Assembly (NCBI GenBank): GCA_946480835.1
Contig: CAMLLC010000003.1
Location: 1-64,000, forward strand
DNA from: Entomomonas sp945283395
Lineage (GTDB): Bacteria; Pseudomonadota; Gammaproteobacteria; Pseudomonadales; Pseudomonadaceae
DNA length: 64,000 nt
Reading direction: 5' to 3'
Shown: in pieces, positions 9,103 through 18,650 of the stretch
How positions within the stretch are numbered: the first letter of the stretch is position 1
Layout of the letters: the number at the start of each line of letters is the position of its first letter
The notes under the pieces: generated by a model
What the model saw: only the letters and a program-made list of their open reading frames with translations
The model's database searches: none
Told to the model about the DNA's origin: nothing
Made by a program: the position numbers and the translations under genes

Positions 9103-10545
9103 CTATAATTGGGACTCGATAGGTAACCAACTTGCTATGTTAACTATAGCTCGCCTAAAAATTCCTGACGCTGGATCATGATTCCATATCTGTGGAGGTA
9201 TTGTTGAAGCATCTCGCCATCTTAACTTATCTTGCTCTAAAAAGAGTTGATAACTACTTTCAGGAAGAACTTTGCGATAAAAGAGCTGTTGTAATTGTAA
9301 AGTAATATCTACTTGTTCAAACAAAATACCCATCTCAGTATTTAATCTTACTGATCGTGGATCTAGATTAAATGAGCCAATAAAACTAATCTTATTATCT
9401 ACCATAAAAACCTTGGTATGTAGACTCGCGCCACCAGAACCTAACAATTTCTTTTTAATTTTATCAAAAGGCAGTAGTTCATATAATTGCACATTAGCTT
9501 TTAATAACGGCTTTCTATAATGGGCATAGCCACTATGCACCAGCATAACATCAGTAGCTGCTAATGAATTGGTTAAGATTCCAATAGTGACACCTTTATG
9601 CCTTAGTTGGGTTAACATCTCAACTCCTGCTTTACCCGGCACAAAATAAGGTGAAACCATTTTAATTTCTTGTTGCGCATTAGTCCAAAGGGGATACAAC
9701 AAATGAATTAACCATTTTTCTTTTCTTAGTTGATAGGTTTTATCAGGTGGATCTGAATAAACATGAGCATTAGCTGTCCAATAAATTGGGCGGTCGCCAT
9801 GAAAAAGGGCATACAGCGAAGGCGATTTTTTTACTTGTTCTAAGTAAATATTGGTTTCTTTAATGGCGTTACTATCTATATTTTTGACATGTGCTCTTAA
9901 CTTAGTTAAACCATTAGCTGGTAATTTTACCAGTTTAGCTAGTGATACCGAAGCAGAGCTATTCCAGAAACTTTCAAAAATGTGATTGGTTTCTAATACA
10001 GTCTCCCCTGTTAATAATACATATACATCAAAAAAATTAGTACGAGGAGAAGCATCAAAGTATTCATTTCCTATATTACGTCCTCCTACAATAGCAATAT
10101 GTCCATCAACTAACCATGCTTTATTATGCATACGTCTATTTAAACTTAACCCGCGAAAGATCAGTTCTAGTGTTTTTATGAAAATACCTTTTCTAGTATA
10201 AATTGGATTAAATATCTTTATTTCTATATTGGGATGCTGTTCTAAAGCAGAGAGTATGGTATCTTTACAACTTATATTCATGTCATCTAGTAATAACCTA
10301 ATTCGTACGCCTCTATCGGCGGCTCTTAGCAGTTCATCACCTAATAATTTGCCTGTTAAATTGTTGCGCCATATATAGTATTGTAAATCGAGACTCCGTC
10401 CTGCAGTGCGCGCTGTGATAGCCCGTAGGGCAAAAGCATCTAAATTATCGTCTAAAAGAAAAAGCCCTGTTTGCTTAGGATGCTCTGTTATTAATGGAAC
10501 TATGACTTTATCAATTAGACTAAGATGTTTTTGTTCTGGTTTCAT
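9103..10545 (-). CDS. clsC: ClsC/YmdC-type phospholipase D family protein (cardiolipin synthase C-like)
   Basis: A 480-residue phospholipase D superfamily enzyme resembling E. coli ClsC (YmdC), which makes cardiolipin from phosphatidylglycerol and phosphatidylethanolamine at the inner membrane. Two HKD motifs are intact: His140-x-Lys142-x4-Asp147 in MHNKAWLVDG followed by GGRNIG, and a second beginning at His376 in LHTKVFMVDN followed by GSFNLDPRS. Length and the N-terminal region (Q-x-G-L-F-x-L, LDLQYYIW) match ClsC rather than ClsA or ClsB. No strong Shine-Dalgarno is seen before ATG 10545. It stands alone, without ymdB. Substrate is inferred from family. Confidence 0.85.
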   Translation of the reverse strand: MKPEQKHLSLIDKVIVPLITEHPKQTGLFLLDDNLDAFALRAITARTAGRSLDLQYYIWRNNLTGKLLGDELLRAADRGVRIRLLLDDMNISCKDTILSALEQHPNIEIKIFNPIYTRKGIFIKTLELIFRGLSLNRRMHNKAWLVDGHIAIVGGRNIGNEYFDASPRTNFFDVYVLLTGETVLETNHIFESFWNSSASVSLAKLVKLPANGLTKLRAHVKNIDSNAIKETNIYLEQVKKSPSLYALFHGDRPIYWTANAHVYSDPPDKTYQLRKEKWLIHLLYPLWTNAQQEIKMVSPYFVPGKAGVEMLTQLRHKGVTIGILTNSLAATDVMLVHSGYAHYRKPLLKANVQLYELLPFDKIKKKLLGSGGASLHTKVFMVDNKISFIGSFNLDPRSVRLNTEMGILFEQVDITLQLQQLFYRKVLPESSYQLFLEQDKLRWRDASTIPPQIWNHDPASGIFRRAIVNIASWLPIESQL

Positions 10546-10601
10546 ATGCTTTAGCTTCTTTTTTATATAAATTATAAAACTTTATCTGGTTATTAGCCGT
10601 A

Positions 10602-10819
10602 TTAGAATAGTACGCTTACTTTTGCTGTTGGTACTAACACAAACATTTTATAACTTGTTATATCCTCCCATCTATAGAGTATTTCACCATCTTTATTATA
10701 GGTATAGTACTTTATAGGATGAATTTTTACTTACCATATACTGCATAGTTAGTTTCAGCTAATAACACATTCTCAATAAAAGCTTCACTAAATAAATAGT
10801 TATTTTGTATTCTTATTGC
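10602..10819 (-). pseudogene. Frameshifted gene remnant, family unknown
   Basis: The minus strand reads as protein in two frames in series: first about 30 codons (…NYLFSEAFIENVLLAETNYAVYGK then TAA), then, in another frame, about 42 codons (…YYTYNKDGEILYRWEDI… to …AKVSVLF) ending at 10602-10604. Neither part has a start codon. It is the C-terminal end of a decayed gene, possibly a small lipoprotein or secreted protein; I do not recognise the family. Confidence 0.4.
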
Positions 10820-10893
10820 CTATAAAAAGTGAACAAATTCGTTATTGCAAAATCATATTATAATCTAAAATGATTTAAGAGCTTGTTTTTGTT

Positions 10894-13512
10894 ATGCAAC
10901 ATAAAATAACCATTAATATTATTATAGCATTATTAATCGCCGCTTTTTTTACTGGGATTTGGGCCTTCTATAATAGACCTATCAAGGTTCCTAATTGGCC
11001 TGAGCAAATTTCTGGCTTTTCTTTTTCGCCTTTCTACAAGGATGAAGACCCTGTTAAAAATATTTATCCCACAGAACAGGAACTTAGAAATGATTTAGCA
11101 TTAGTTGCTAAACAAACTAGTAATATACGTACTTATTCTGTTAAAGGTTCATTAAGCGAAATACCGCGACTTGCTGATGATTATGGGTTACGAGTTAGTT
11201 TAGGCATCTGGTTAAGTAATGATCCAGAGGCTAACCAACAAGAAATAGATAAAGCTATCCAAATAGCCAATGACAATCGTAGTGTTGTTCGCATTATTGT
11301 CGGTAATGAATCTATCTTTAGAGGTGAAGTATCTATAGAACAGATGATCCAGTATTTAGATTACATTCGTACTAAAGTTAAAATTCCTGTTACTACCTCA
11401 GAACAATGGCATATATGGACTAGCGAGGAAGCTGTAAAAGCAGGCTTAGCAAAACATGTTGATCTTATTGCAACCCACATTTTACCTTATTGGGAAGGAA
11501 TTCCAGCAGATAAAGCAATAAACTTTGTGTTCGAAAAAGCGGCTGAGCTGAAACGCGTTTATCCACATAAGCCATTACTTTTGTCTGAAGTAGGTTGGCC
11601 AAGTTTTGGCAGAATGAAAGGCGATGCTGAAGCAAGCCACGCTGAACAAGCAGTTTATCTTAGAACTTTAGTCAACAAATTAAATAAAGAGGGTTACTCT
11701 TATTTCGTGGTTGAAGCCTTCGATCAAGTATGGAAAGCAACTAATAGCCATGAAGGAGCTATTGGTGCTTATTGGGGGGTTTATGATGCTGAACGCCATC
11801 CTAAATTCAACTTTACCGGTTCGATCGTAGCTATTCCACAATGGCGTTTACTAGCTGTTGCCTCTGTTATGCTAGCTTTCTTAGCATTGGCTATTTTAAT
11901 GATAGATGGTTCGGCACTCAAACAAAAAGGCCGAATATTCCTAACCATTATTGCTTTTGCTTGTGCTTCGGCACTGGTCTGGATTGGCTATGATTACACT
12001 CAACAATATAGTTCTTGGTTTAGTATTACAGTAGGTATTATGTTAGCGTTTGGCGCCATAGGAGTAGCTATTGTATTGCTAACAGAGGCTCATGAATTAG
12101 CAGAAGCCGCTTGGAATAAGCAAAGGCGTCGGCCATTTCTTCCCATCGAAGCTGATCATGCCTATCGCCCAAAAGTCTGCGTACAAGTACCCTGTTATAA
12201 TGAACCCCCTGATATGCTCAAGCAAACTTTAGATGCTTTAGCTAAGTTAGATTACCCTGATTATGAAGTGATGATCATAGATAACAATACTAAAGATCCT
12301 GCTGTTTGGCAGCCTGTTCAAGCATATTGTGAGCTACTAGGGCCGCGCTTTCGCTTTTTCCATGTAGCGCCTTTAACTGGTTTTAAAGCAGGGGCTCTCA
12401 ACTATGCGTTAGATAGAGTATCGGCTGATGTAGAAATTATAGCAGCTATAGACGCCGATTATTGTGTAGATCCAAACTGGTTGAAGCATATGGTGCCACA
12501 CTTTAAAGACCCTAAAATTGCTATAGTCCAGTCGCCGCAAGATTATCGTGATGAGCACGATAGCCTGTTCAAAAAACTTTGCTATGCTGAATATAAAGGC
12601 TTCTTCCATATAGGAATGGTTACGCGTAATGAACGAGATGCTATTATAGAACATGGCACCATGACTATGGTTCGCCGTAGCGTGTTAGACCAATTAAGAT
12701 GGGCGGAGTGGTGTATTACTGAGGATGCGGAACTAGGATTACGTATTTTTGAAAAAGGTTTATCTGCTGCTTATTTTGAAAAAAGTTATGGGAAAGGTTT
12801 GATGCCTGATACCTTTATTGATTTCAAAAAACAACGCTTTCGTTGGGCTTATGGCGCTATCCAAATTATCAAAAAACATGTTAAAATACTATTATTTGGA
12901 AAAACAAAAGATGGTAGAAAACTAACTCGGGGACAAAGATATCATTTTATAGCAGGCTGGCTACCTTGGATTGCTGATGGCATGAATATATTTTTCATTA
13001 TAGGCTCACTCCTTTGGTCAGCTGCTATGATTATAGTACCTCACCAAGTAGATCCTCCGCTGATGATTTTTGCTATTCCACCGTTAGCTTTATTTTTCTT
13101 CAAGGTAGGTAAAATTATTTTCCTTTATAAAAAAGCGGTTGGCGTTACTTATAAAGATGCTTTTTATGCTGCTTTAGCAGGTTTAGCTCTATCTCACACT
13201 ATTGCTAAAGCAGTACTCTATGGTTTTGTAACTAAAACTATACCGTTTTTCCGTACTCCTAAAATGAAAACTAATCATGGCTTACTAGTTGCTTTAGCTG
13301 AAGCAAGGGAAGAAGTATTTATTATGTTACTATTATGGTTTGCTGCTATAGGTATAGTACTAGTACAAGGCGTAACAGGTTTAGATGTATTAATCTGGGT
13401 AATCACCTTATTAATCCAATCACTGCCCTATTTAGCCGCTATTATTATGGCTCTCATTTCTTCCGTCAAACCGGAGCAAATTGCACTTGTAGCTACTAGT
13501 ACTAAGAATTAA
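10894..13512 (+). CDS. ndvB: NdvB-like beta-glucan synthase: GH17-like domain fused to GT2 glycosyltransferase
   Basis: An 872-residue inner-membrane protein matching the layout and length of Pseudomonas NdvB, which makes periplasmic/cyclic beta-1,3-glucans. Order: one N-terminal membrane helix (about 8-26); a GH17-like extracytoplasmic domain (about 38-300) with candidate acid Glu139 in IVGNES and nucleophile Glu232 in LSEVGWPS; membrane helices (about 318-397); a cytoplasmic GT2 domain (about 425-660) with Asp520-Ala-Asp522, TED at 609-611 and QRFRW at 647-651; then several C-terminal helices. All processive-GT2 residues are present. It is a single-gene unit with its own terminator. Linkage type is inferred from family, not shown here. 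Confidence 0.85.
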   Translation: MQHKITINIIIALLIAAFFTGIWAFYNRPIKVPNWPEQISGFSFSPFYKDEDPVKNIYPTEQELRNDLALVAKQTSNIRTYSVKGSLSEIPRLADDYGLRVSLGIWLSNDPEANQQEIDKAIQIANDNRSVVRIIVGNESIFRGEVSIEQMIQYLDYIRTKVKIPVTTSEQWHIWTSEEAVKAGLAKHVDLIATHILPYWEGIPADKAINFVFEKAAELKRVYPHKPLLLSEVGWPSFGRMKGDAEASHAEQAVYLRTLVNKLNKEGYSYFVVEAFDQVWKATNSHEGAIGAYWGVYDAERHPKFNFTGSIVAIPQWRLLAVASVMLAFLALAILMIDGSALKQKGRIFLTIIAFACASALVWIGYDYTQQYSSWFSITVGIMLAFGAIGVAIVLLTEAHELAEAAWNKQRRRPFLPIEADHAYRPKVCVQVPCYNEPPDMLKQTLDALAKLDYPDYEVMIIDNNTKDPAVWQPVQAYCELLGPRFRFFHVAPLTGFKAGALNYALDRVSADVEIIAAIDADYCVDPNWLKHMVPHFKDPKIAIVQSPQDYRDEHDSLFKKLCYAEYKGFFHIGMVTRNERDAIIEHGTMTMVRRSVLDQLRWAEWCITEDAELGLRIFEKGLSAAYFEKSYGKGLMPDTFIDFKKQRFRWAYGAIQIIKKHVKILLFGKTKDGRKLTRGQRYHFIAGWLPWIADGMNIFFIIGSLLWSAAMIIVPHQVDPPLMIFAIPPLALFFFKVGKIIFLYKKAVGVTYKDAFYAALAGLALSHTIAKAVLYGFVTKTIPFFRTPKMKTNHGLLVALAEAREEVFIMLLLWFAAIGIVLVQGVTGLDVLIWVITLLIQSLPYLAAIIMALISSVKPEQIALVATSTKN

Positions 13513-13520
13513 TTATTAAA

Positions 13521-13550
13521 AAGGGTATTCTTTGACTAGAATACCCTCTT
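13521..13550 (+). terminator. Rho-independent terminator of ndvB
   Basis: Stem AAGGGTATTC / GAATACCCTT-like with a short loop (GGGTATTC and GAATACCC pair exactly), followed by a pyrimidine-rich stretch CTTCTTGCCTTT. It lies 9 bases after the ndvB stop. Confidence 0.8.
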
Positions 13551-13626
13551 CTTGCCTTTAGTAATATTAAAACCTAGAGTAATGCAAACTATGGTCTCTT
13601 TTTAGCTAACCTTAAGCTAACAATAT

Positions 13627-14355
13627 TTAATTGGTATTAAAATCACCCCATAATTGCTGTGTTATGGCAAGAGAAACGATAGGTGCAGTTTCTGTTCTTA
13701 ATACTCTACTACCTAAGCGCACTTGCTGAAATCCCTGTTGAATAGCTAAAGTAATTTCATCATGAGCAAAACCACCTTCTGGGCCTATGAGTAATGCCAA
13801 CGAACCAGGTTTAGCAAAATTTTTCATGGGCTCCGCCACAAGATGTAACATTAATTTTAAGTCGGCTGTTAATCCTTGTAACCATTGTGTAATAGTTTTG
13901 GGTTGGTGGATAATAGGTAATTTTGAACGGCCACATTGCTCACACGCACTAATAGCAATTTGCAACCAATGATTCCATCTTTTATCTTGACGATTTTCAT
14001 CTAATTTAACTTCGCAACGTTCAGTAAACAAAGGAGTAATTTCATTAACTCCTAATTCGGTAGCTTTTTGGATAACAAAATCCATTCTTTCGCCACGCGC
14101 CATACCTTGACCAAGATGGGTATATAAGGGTGACTCGCCTAATCCTACCAACGTTTTAGTTAAGTTTATTATAATTTTTTTTTTAGTTATCTCTGTAATA
14201 TGTCCCAAAAATTCTATGCCTGATCCATCAAATAACTGAACTGAGGAACCAACTGTTAATCTTAATACACGTCCTATATAATTTACCAGATAACTAGCCG
14301 CCTCATACTCACCTAGCTGTAATGGTTCATTAACAAAAAAACGTGATATTCTCAT
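13627..14355 (-). CDS. rsmE: RsmE, 16S rRNA m3U1498 methyltransferase
   Basis: SAM-dependent SPOUT-class enzyme that methylates N3 of U1498 in 16S rRNA. The C-terminal half shows the knotted SAM-binding signature LLIGPEGGF (near residue 187) and LGSRVLRTETAP near the end, both characteristic of RsmE. The N-terminal part is the PUA-like RNA-binding domain. Its 242 residues are the normal length. The start overlaps the dxs stop by four bases (ATGA), so the two genes are translationally coupled. Confidence 0.95.
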   Translation of the reverse strand: MRISRFFVNEPLQLGEYEAASYLVNYIGRVLRLTVGSSVQLFDGSGIEFLGHITEITKKKIIINLTKTLVGLGESPLYTHLGQGMARGERMDFVIQKATELGVNEITPLFTERCEVKLDENRQDKRWNHWLQIAISACEQCGRSKLPIIHQPKTITQWLQGLTADLKLMLHLVAEPMKNFAKPGSLALLIGPEGGFAHDEITLAIQQGFQQVRLGSRVLRTETAPIVSLAITQQLWGDFNTN

Positions 14356-16247
14356 AAGCTATTTTTCATAACCTCTACTCTATTACTAATAGCTTTTTCG
14401 ATGCCTACTGCATCTAAGCCACACTCAGCTAACATCTTACTAGAGGTAGCATGTTCGACAAAAGCATCTGGCAAGCCTAATTGTAACAAAGGATTTAAGT
14501 AATTTTCCTTAGCTAAAAACTCACCTACCGCGGAACCAGCTCCTCCCATAATGCTGTTTTCTTCAATAGTCACTAATAACTTATGTTGCTTAGCTAGCTG
14601 TTTTATTAGTTGCTCATCTAAAGGTTTAACAAAGCGCATATCTACTACCGTAGCATCTAATTTATCCGCTGCTTTAAGCGCTTCTGCTAACTGTACACCA
14701 AACACAAGCATAGCAATATGCTGGCCTTTGCGCTTGATAAGCGCTTTACCTATGGCGATAGGTTCTAAACTAGTTTGTACTATTGCATTAGGGCCTGAAC
14801 CTCTTGGATATCTCACAGCTGCTGGGCCATTATGCAAATAACCAGTAGTTAACATTTGCCGTAGTTCATTCTCATCACTAGGGGTCATAATAACTATCCC
14901 TGGGATACAGCGTAAATAAGTTAAATCAAAACTACCCGCATGGGTCGGGCCATCTTCCCCCACTAACCCTGCCCTATCAATTGCAAACAAGACATCTAAA
15001 TGTTGAATAGCAACGTCATGAATTAACTGATCAAACGCTCTTTGTAAGAAAGTTGAATAAATAGCTACAACTGGTTTAAGTCCATCACAGGCCATTCCAG
15101 CGGCTAATGTAACTGCATGTTGTTCGGCAATAGCCACATCAAAATAACGTTTAGGATATTGCTTACTAAAAGCTACTAAATCAGATCCCTCTTTCATAGC
15201 AGGAGTAATGCCAATCAACCGCTCATCTTGGGCGGCCATATCACATAGCCATTGTCCAAAAATATTCGAATATGAAGGGCTGCCATTGCCGTTAGGTTTA
15301 TCGTTATTAGTTTCTAATTTGCTAATGGCATGATAAGCGGTAGGGTTTTTTTCCGCTGGGGCAAACCCTTTACCTTTTTTAGTAATAACATGGAGAAACT
15401 GCGGCCCCGCCAAATTACGCATATTTCGCAAAGTAGCTATAAGTGTTGGGAGGTCGTGCCCATCAATAGGCCCTATATAATTCCAACCTAACGCTTCAAA
15501 TAAAGTAGTAGGCGCAATAATACCTTTTGCATAGCCTTCTGCTAAACGTGCTATCGTCCATGCACCTGGTAAATGAGATAGTATTTTCTTACTGTTATCT
15601 CTGACATTTCGATAGGCTTGGCTAGATAATATTTTAGCTAAATGATTAGATAATCCGCCTATGTTATCTGAAATAGACATCTCATTATCATTAAGAATAA
15701 TTAGCATATCAGCATCAACTACCGTAGCATGGTTTAATGCTTCAAAAGCCATTCCTGCGGTTAATGCCCCATCGCCTATTACTGCAATACTCTTTCTATT
15801 ACTACCCTGTAAGCTAGCCGCTATAGCCATACCTAATGCAGCGCTAATAGAGGTACTGGAATGACCTACTCCAAAACTATCATATTCACTCTCAGTACGC
15901 CTAGGGAATGCAGCTAAACCACCTTTCTGGCGTAAAGTGGCCATTTGCTCACGACGACCAGTTAAAATTTTATGAGGATAAGCTTGATGTCCTACATCCC
16001 AAACTAACCTATCATTAGGGGTATCATAAACATAATGTAAAGCAATGGTTAATTCTACAACGCCAAGCCCCGCCCCGAAATGTCCTCCTGTTTGTCCAAC
16101 TGTATAAAGTAAATATGCTCTTAATTCATCTGCCAATAGCATAAGCTCAGGCTCAGTTAAATGGCGTAATTGCTTTGGCGTTACTATAGTATCAAGTATT
16201 GGAGTGATAGGCCGCTGCCTAGGAATTTCAGTAAAAGTGATTGTCAT
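14352..16247 (-). CDS. dxs: Dxs, 1-deoxy-D-xylulose-5-phosphate synthase
   Basis: Thiamine-diphosphate enzyme that condenses pyruvate and glyceraldehyde 3-phosphate, the first step of the MEP isoprenoid pathway (ispF of the same pathway is at 49.6-50.1 kb). The 631-residue product shows GHSSTSISAALGMA, the ThDP motif GDGALTAG (Gly158-Asp159-Gly160) with its Asn-containing LNDNEMSIS end, EQHAVTLAAGMA with the catalytic Glu, and the C-terminal transketolase domain. The ispA and xseB genes usually beside it in related bacteria are not here. The ribosome site before ATG 16247 is poor. Confidence 0.96.
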   Translation of the reverse strand: MTITFTEIPRQRPITPILDTIVTPKQLRHLTEPELMLLADELRAYLLYTVGQTGGHFGAGLGVVELTIALHYVYDTPNDRLVWDVGHQAYPHKILTGRREQMATLRQKGGLAAFPRRTESEYDSFGVGHSSTSISAALGMAIAASLQGSNRKSIAVIGDGALTAGMAFEALNHATVVDADMLIILNDNEMSISDNIGGLSNHLAKILSSQAYRNVRDNSKKILSHLPGAWTIARLAEGYAKGIIAPTTLFEALGWNYIGPIDGHDLPTLIATLRNMRNLAGPQFLHVITKKGKGFAPAEKNPTAYHAISKLETNNDKPNGNGSPSYSNIFGQWLCDMAAQDERLIGITPAMKEGSDLVAFSKQYPKRYFDVAIAEQHAVTLAAGMACDGLKPVVAIYSTFLQRAFDQLIHDVAIQHLDVLFAIDRAGLVGEDGPTHAGSFDLTYLRCIPGIVIMTPSDENELRQMLTTGYLHNGPAAVRYPRGSGPNAIVQTSLEPIAIGKALIKRKGQHIAMLVFGVQLAEALKAADKLDATVVDMRFVKPLDEQLIKQLAKQHKLLVTIEENSIMGGAGSAVGEFLAKENYLNPLLQLGLPDAFVEHATSSKMLAECGLDAVGIEKAISNRVEVMKNSL

Positions 16248-16425
16248 CAGGAGTATTCATTATTTATAAATAGGACAGTTTAACTAAATTAAGTTATTAC
16301 CAACATGTTAAATTCGTTTTATTAACCGGTTATGTTTAAACTATATAATAAGGTAATACATTAAGGTAATCATCCTTTTTTCTATGGAAAAACTAGCAGA
16401 CAATATATTACCTAACATTCAAAAA

Positions 16426-16698
16426 TTACTTACCTTCCCCAAAGTAATTCTCTATTAATTCTACCATAGCCTGCATAGCTTCTGCCTCATCATTACCGTC
16501 AGTCACCAAATGCAGTGATGTTCCCTTACCAGCAGCTAACATCATAACAGACATAATACTTTTACCGTCAACTAAGGAATCCGAATTACGCCCTACCTTT
16601 ATAGCACACTTAAAACGTCCTGCTGTTCCTACAAATTTAGCAGCCGCCCTAGCATGTAGCCCTAGTTGATTGATGATAGTAATATCTTTAGAAATCAT
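16426..16698 (-). CDS. ptsO: NPr, HPr-like phosphocarrier of the nitrogen PTS
   Basis: A 90-residue HPr-fold protein with the phosphorylated His15 in GLHARAAAKFV and a KSIMSVMML segment that corresponds to the regulatory serine loop. It passes phosphate from PtsP to PtsN (EIIA-Ntr). It lies 16 bases after rapZ in the conserved rpoN-hpf-ptsN-rapZ-ptsO order, which identifies it as ptsO rather than the sugar-PTS ptsH. Confidence 0.93.
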   Translation of the reverse strand: MISKDITIINQLGLHARAAAKFVGTAGRFKCAIKVGRNSDSLVDGKSIMSVMMLAAGKGTSLHLVTDGNDEAEAMQAMVELIENYFGEGK

Positions 16699-16714
16699 AT
16701 AAGCAATGCCTCTA

Positions 16715-17578
16715 TCAAGGTAGATCTCTATGCCGCACCTGAATATTTTTTAATGTTTTCTTTAAATCTGTGGCTATTTGCTCAGCCATATAGACTGATC
16801 TATGTTGCCCACCAGTACAACCTACCGCAATAGTTATGTAAGACCGTTTAGTAGAAGCTACGCGAGGCAACCACTTGCTAAGAAAAGTTAAGATATCTGT
16901 TTTCATCTCTACTACTTCAGGCTGCTGGTTTAAATAATCTATTACCCCTTGATCAGTACCTTTCAAATTTCTCAATTCAGGCACCCAATAGGGGTTAGGA
17001 AGGGCCCGCAAGTCGAATACCCAATCAGCATCAATCGGAATACCCCTTTTAAACCCAAAAGATTCTATTAAGAAGGCCGTACCTAGGTCTGGCTCTTCTA
17101 TTAAATGAAGTTTTAAAAAATCCTGTAATTGATATAAATTTAAATCGCTAGTATCTACATATAAGGTGGCCAGATTAACAATAGGAGCTAACAACTTAGA
17201 CTCACCAGTTACTGCTTCAATTAAAGACAATGATCTAGCCGTAGCAGTTAAAGGATGGCGGCGTCTTGTCTCTGAAAATCTTTTAATTAATACCTCATCC
17301 TTAGCATCTAAAAATACAAGGTCACATTGTATATATTTAGCTCTAAGTTTTTCAAAAATTTCAGGAAATTTCTCTATTTGCCTAGGTAAACTTCTTGCAT
17401 CAATAGATACCGCTATTTTGGGTTGAATTATTTCAGTTTGTAATAACGCCTGATCAATAGCCGAAGTAAATAAGCTCGCGGGTAAATTATCTATACAATA
17501 AAATCCACTATCCTCCAATAAATGCAGGGCAGTAGTTTTACCTGAGCCTGAGCGGCCACTAATAATTATTAGACGCAT
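16715..17578 (-). CDS. rapZ: RapZ, nucleotide-binding RNA adapter protein
   Basis: P-loop protein of the RapZ/YvcJ family; in enterobacteria it binds small RNAs and directs RNase E, controlling glucosamine-6-phosphate synthase. Walker A is GRSGSGKT at residues 8-15. The C-terminal domain has FDLRALPNPYW and GCTGGQHRSVYMAE, the family hallmarks. Its 287 residues are the usual length. It starts 4 bases after ptsN and is followed closely by ptsO, so the three are one operon. Its exact role outside enterobacteria is less certain. Confidence 0.94.
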   Translation of the reverse strand: MRLIIISGRSGSGKTTALHLLEDSGFYCIDNLPASLFTSAIDQALLQTEIIQPKIAVSIDARSLPRQIEKFPEIFEKLRAKYIQCDLVFLDAKDEVLIKRFSETRRRHPLTATARSLSLIEAVTGESKLLAPIVNLATLYVDTSDLNLYQLQDFLKLHLIEEPDLGTAFLIESFGFKRGIPIDADWVFDLRALPNPYWVPELRNLKGTDQGVIDYLNQQPEVVEMKTDILTFLSKWLPRVASTKRSYITIAVGCTGGQHRSVYMAEQIATDLKKTLKNIQVRHRDLP

Positions 17579-17582
17579 AAAT

Positions 17583-18050
17583 CTAACTATTATTTTCCAT
17601 ATTATTCACCATAAGTTGATATATTTCTTCACTAGTGGTTGCTTTACGTAACTTTTCACATAACTCGGTCTTAGTTAATAATTCAGCAATTTGCTTAAGA
17701 AGTTGCAAATGATCTTCAGTGGCCTGTTCAGGCACCACCAACGCTATTAAAATATCTACTGGCTTTTCATCAATGGCAGAAAAATCAATAGCAGCAGGCA
17801 ATTTCAGGATAGCTACTATAGGTTCTTGACAATTTGGGATACGACAATGAGGAATAGCAACACCATTACCAAAACCTGTTGAACCAAGTCTTTCTCGCTC
17901 AATAAAATGATCAAAAACCTGTTGTTCATCTAACTCTTTATGGTTTGCTACAATAACCTGCGATAAAGCTTCTATCGCTCTCTTTTTACTTGTAATTGCA
18001 GTATTTACCAATATTTGGTTTATATTAATAATATCTTTTAATTGAATCAT
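17583..18050 (-). CDS. ptsN: PtsN, nitrogen-PTS EIIA component
   Basis: EIIA-Ntr regulatory phosphoprotein that accepts phosphate from NPr and regulates potassium, nitrogen and stress functions. The phosphorylated histidine is His68 in GVAIPHCRIPN, counted from the start chosen here. I chose ATG 18050 (MIQLKDI) because it matches family N-termini; a farther in-frame ATG at 18071 would add seven odd hydrophobic residues. The product is 155 residues. Part of the sigma-54 cluster, followed by rapZ after 4 bases. Confidence 0.93.
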   Translation of the reverse strand: MIQLKDIININQILVNTAITSKKRAIEALSQVIVANHKELDEQQVFDHFIERERLGSTGFGNGVAIPHCRIPNCQEPIVAILKLPAAIDFSAIDEKPVDILIALVVPEQATEDHLQLLKQIAELLTKTELCEKLRKATTSEEIYQLMVNNMENNS

Positions 18051-18225
18051 AGAACCGGCTAGAAAGAACATTTATGGATCATCAATAATATAGCTTATAA
18101 CACTAATATTCAATGAACAGTCCCTTTTAAATTTTATAAAAATTTTTATAAATACCATTATTTCTTATTATTAACAAACACAATAAAATTATTTTACTAT
18201 GACCTGATCAAACTTAATATATGAT

Positions 18226-18276
18226 AAGAGCTTGATTTCATCAACTATTATATAATTTTATTACTTTCAAGCTCTT
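18226..18276 (-). terminator. Inverted repeat after hpf
   Basis: A 10-bp perfect inverted repeat (AAGAGCTTGA / TCAAGCTCTT) with a long AT-rich 31-nt loop, located just after the hpf stop. It could act as a terminator or processing site separating hpf from ptsN. The long loop and lack of a T run make it atypical. Confidence 0.45.
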
Positions 18277-18288
18277 GTTAACAATAAG

Positions 18289-18576
18289 TCAATGTTTTTG
18301 GCGTTTTTCTTTAAATTTAATCAACTGTCTATCTAATTTATCCACTAATGCATCAATGGCTGCATACATATCTGAATTTTCTGCACTTGCAGCAACATCC
18401 CCTCCTGCCAATCTAAGTATTGCATCAATTTTTTGATTAAGCTTTTCTACACTCATAATAACTTGCGCACTAGTTATCTTGCCAAAGTGTCTTTCAAGAC
18501 GTATGAACTTTTCATCTACATAATTACGAAGCGCATCAGTAATATCTAATTGATGACCAGTAATGTTAATTTGCAT
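18289..18576 (-). CDS. hpf: HPF, ribosome hibernation promoting factor (sigma-54 modulation protein)
   Basis: A 95-residue short-form HPF that binds the 30S decoding region and helps form inactive 100S ribosomes in stationary phase. The start ATG 18576 (MQINITGHQLDITDAL) has AAGGAG at ideal spacing and fits the family; a longer in-frame ATG at 18633 is not supported. The beta-alpha-beta-beta-beta-alpha fold pattern is visible, with a basic C-terminus (FKEKRQKH). It sits between rpoN and ptsN as in Pseudomonas. Confidence 0.95.
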   Translation of the reverse strand: MQINITGHQLDITDALRNYVDEKFIRLERHFGKITSAQVIMSVEKLNQKIDAILRLAGGDVAASAENSDMYAAIDALVDKLDRQLIKFKEKRQKH

Positions 18577-18650
18577 ACATTTCTCCTTAACATTTTGATG
18601 ACTTGTTCCCATATTAGGTACAAGGTTATACATGCCTCATCGGCAATTCT

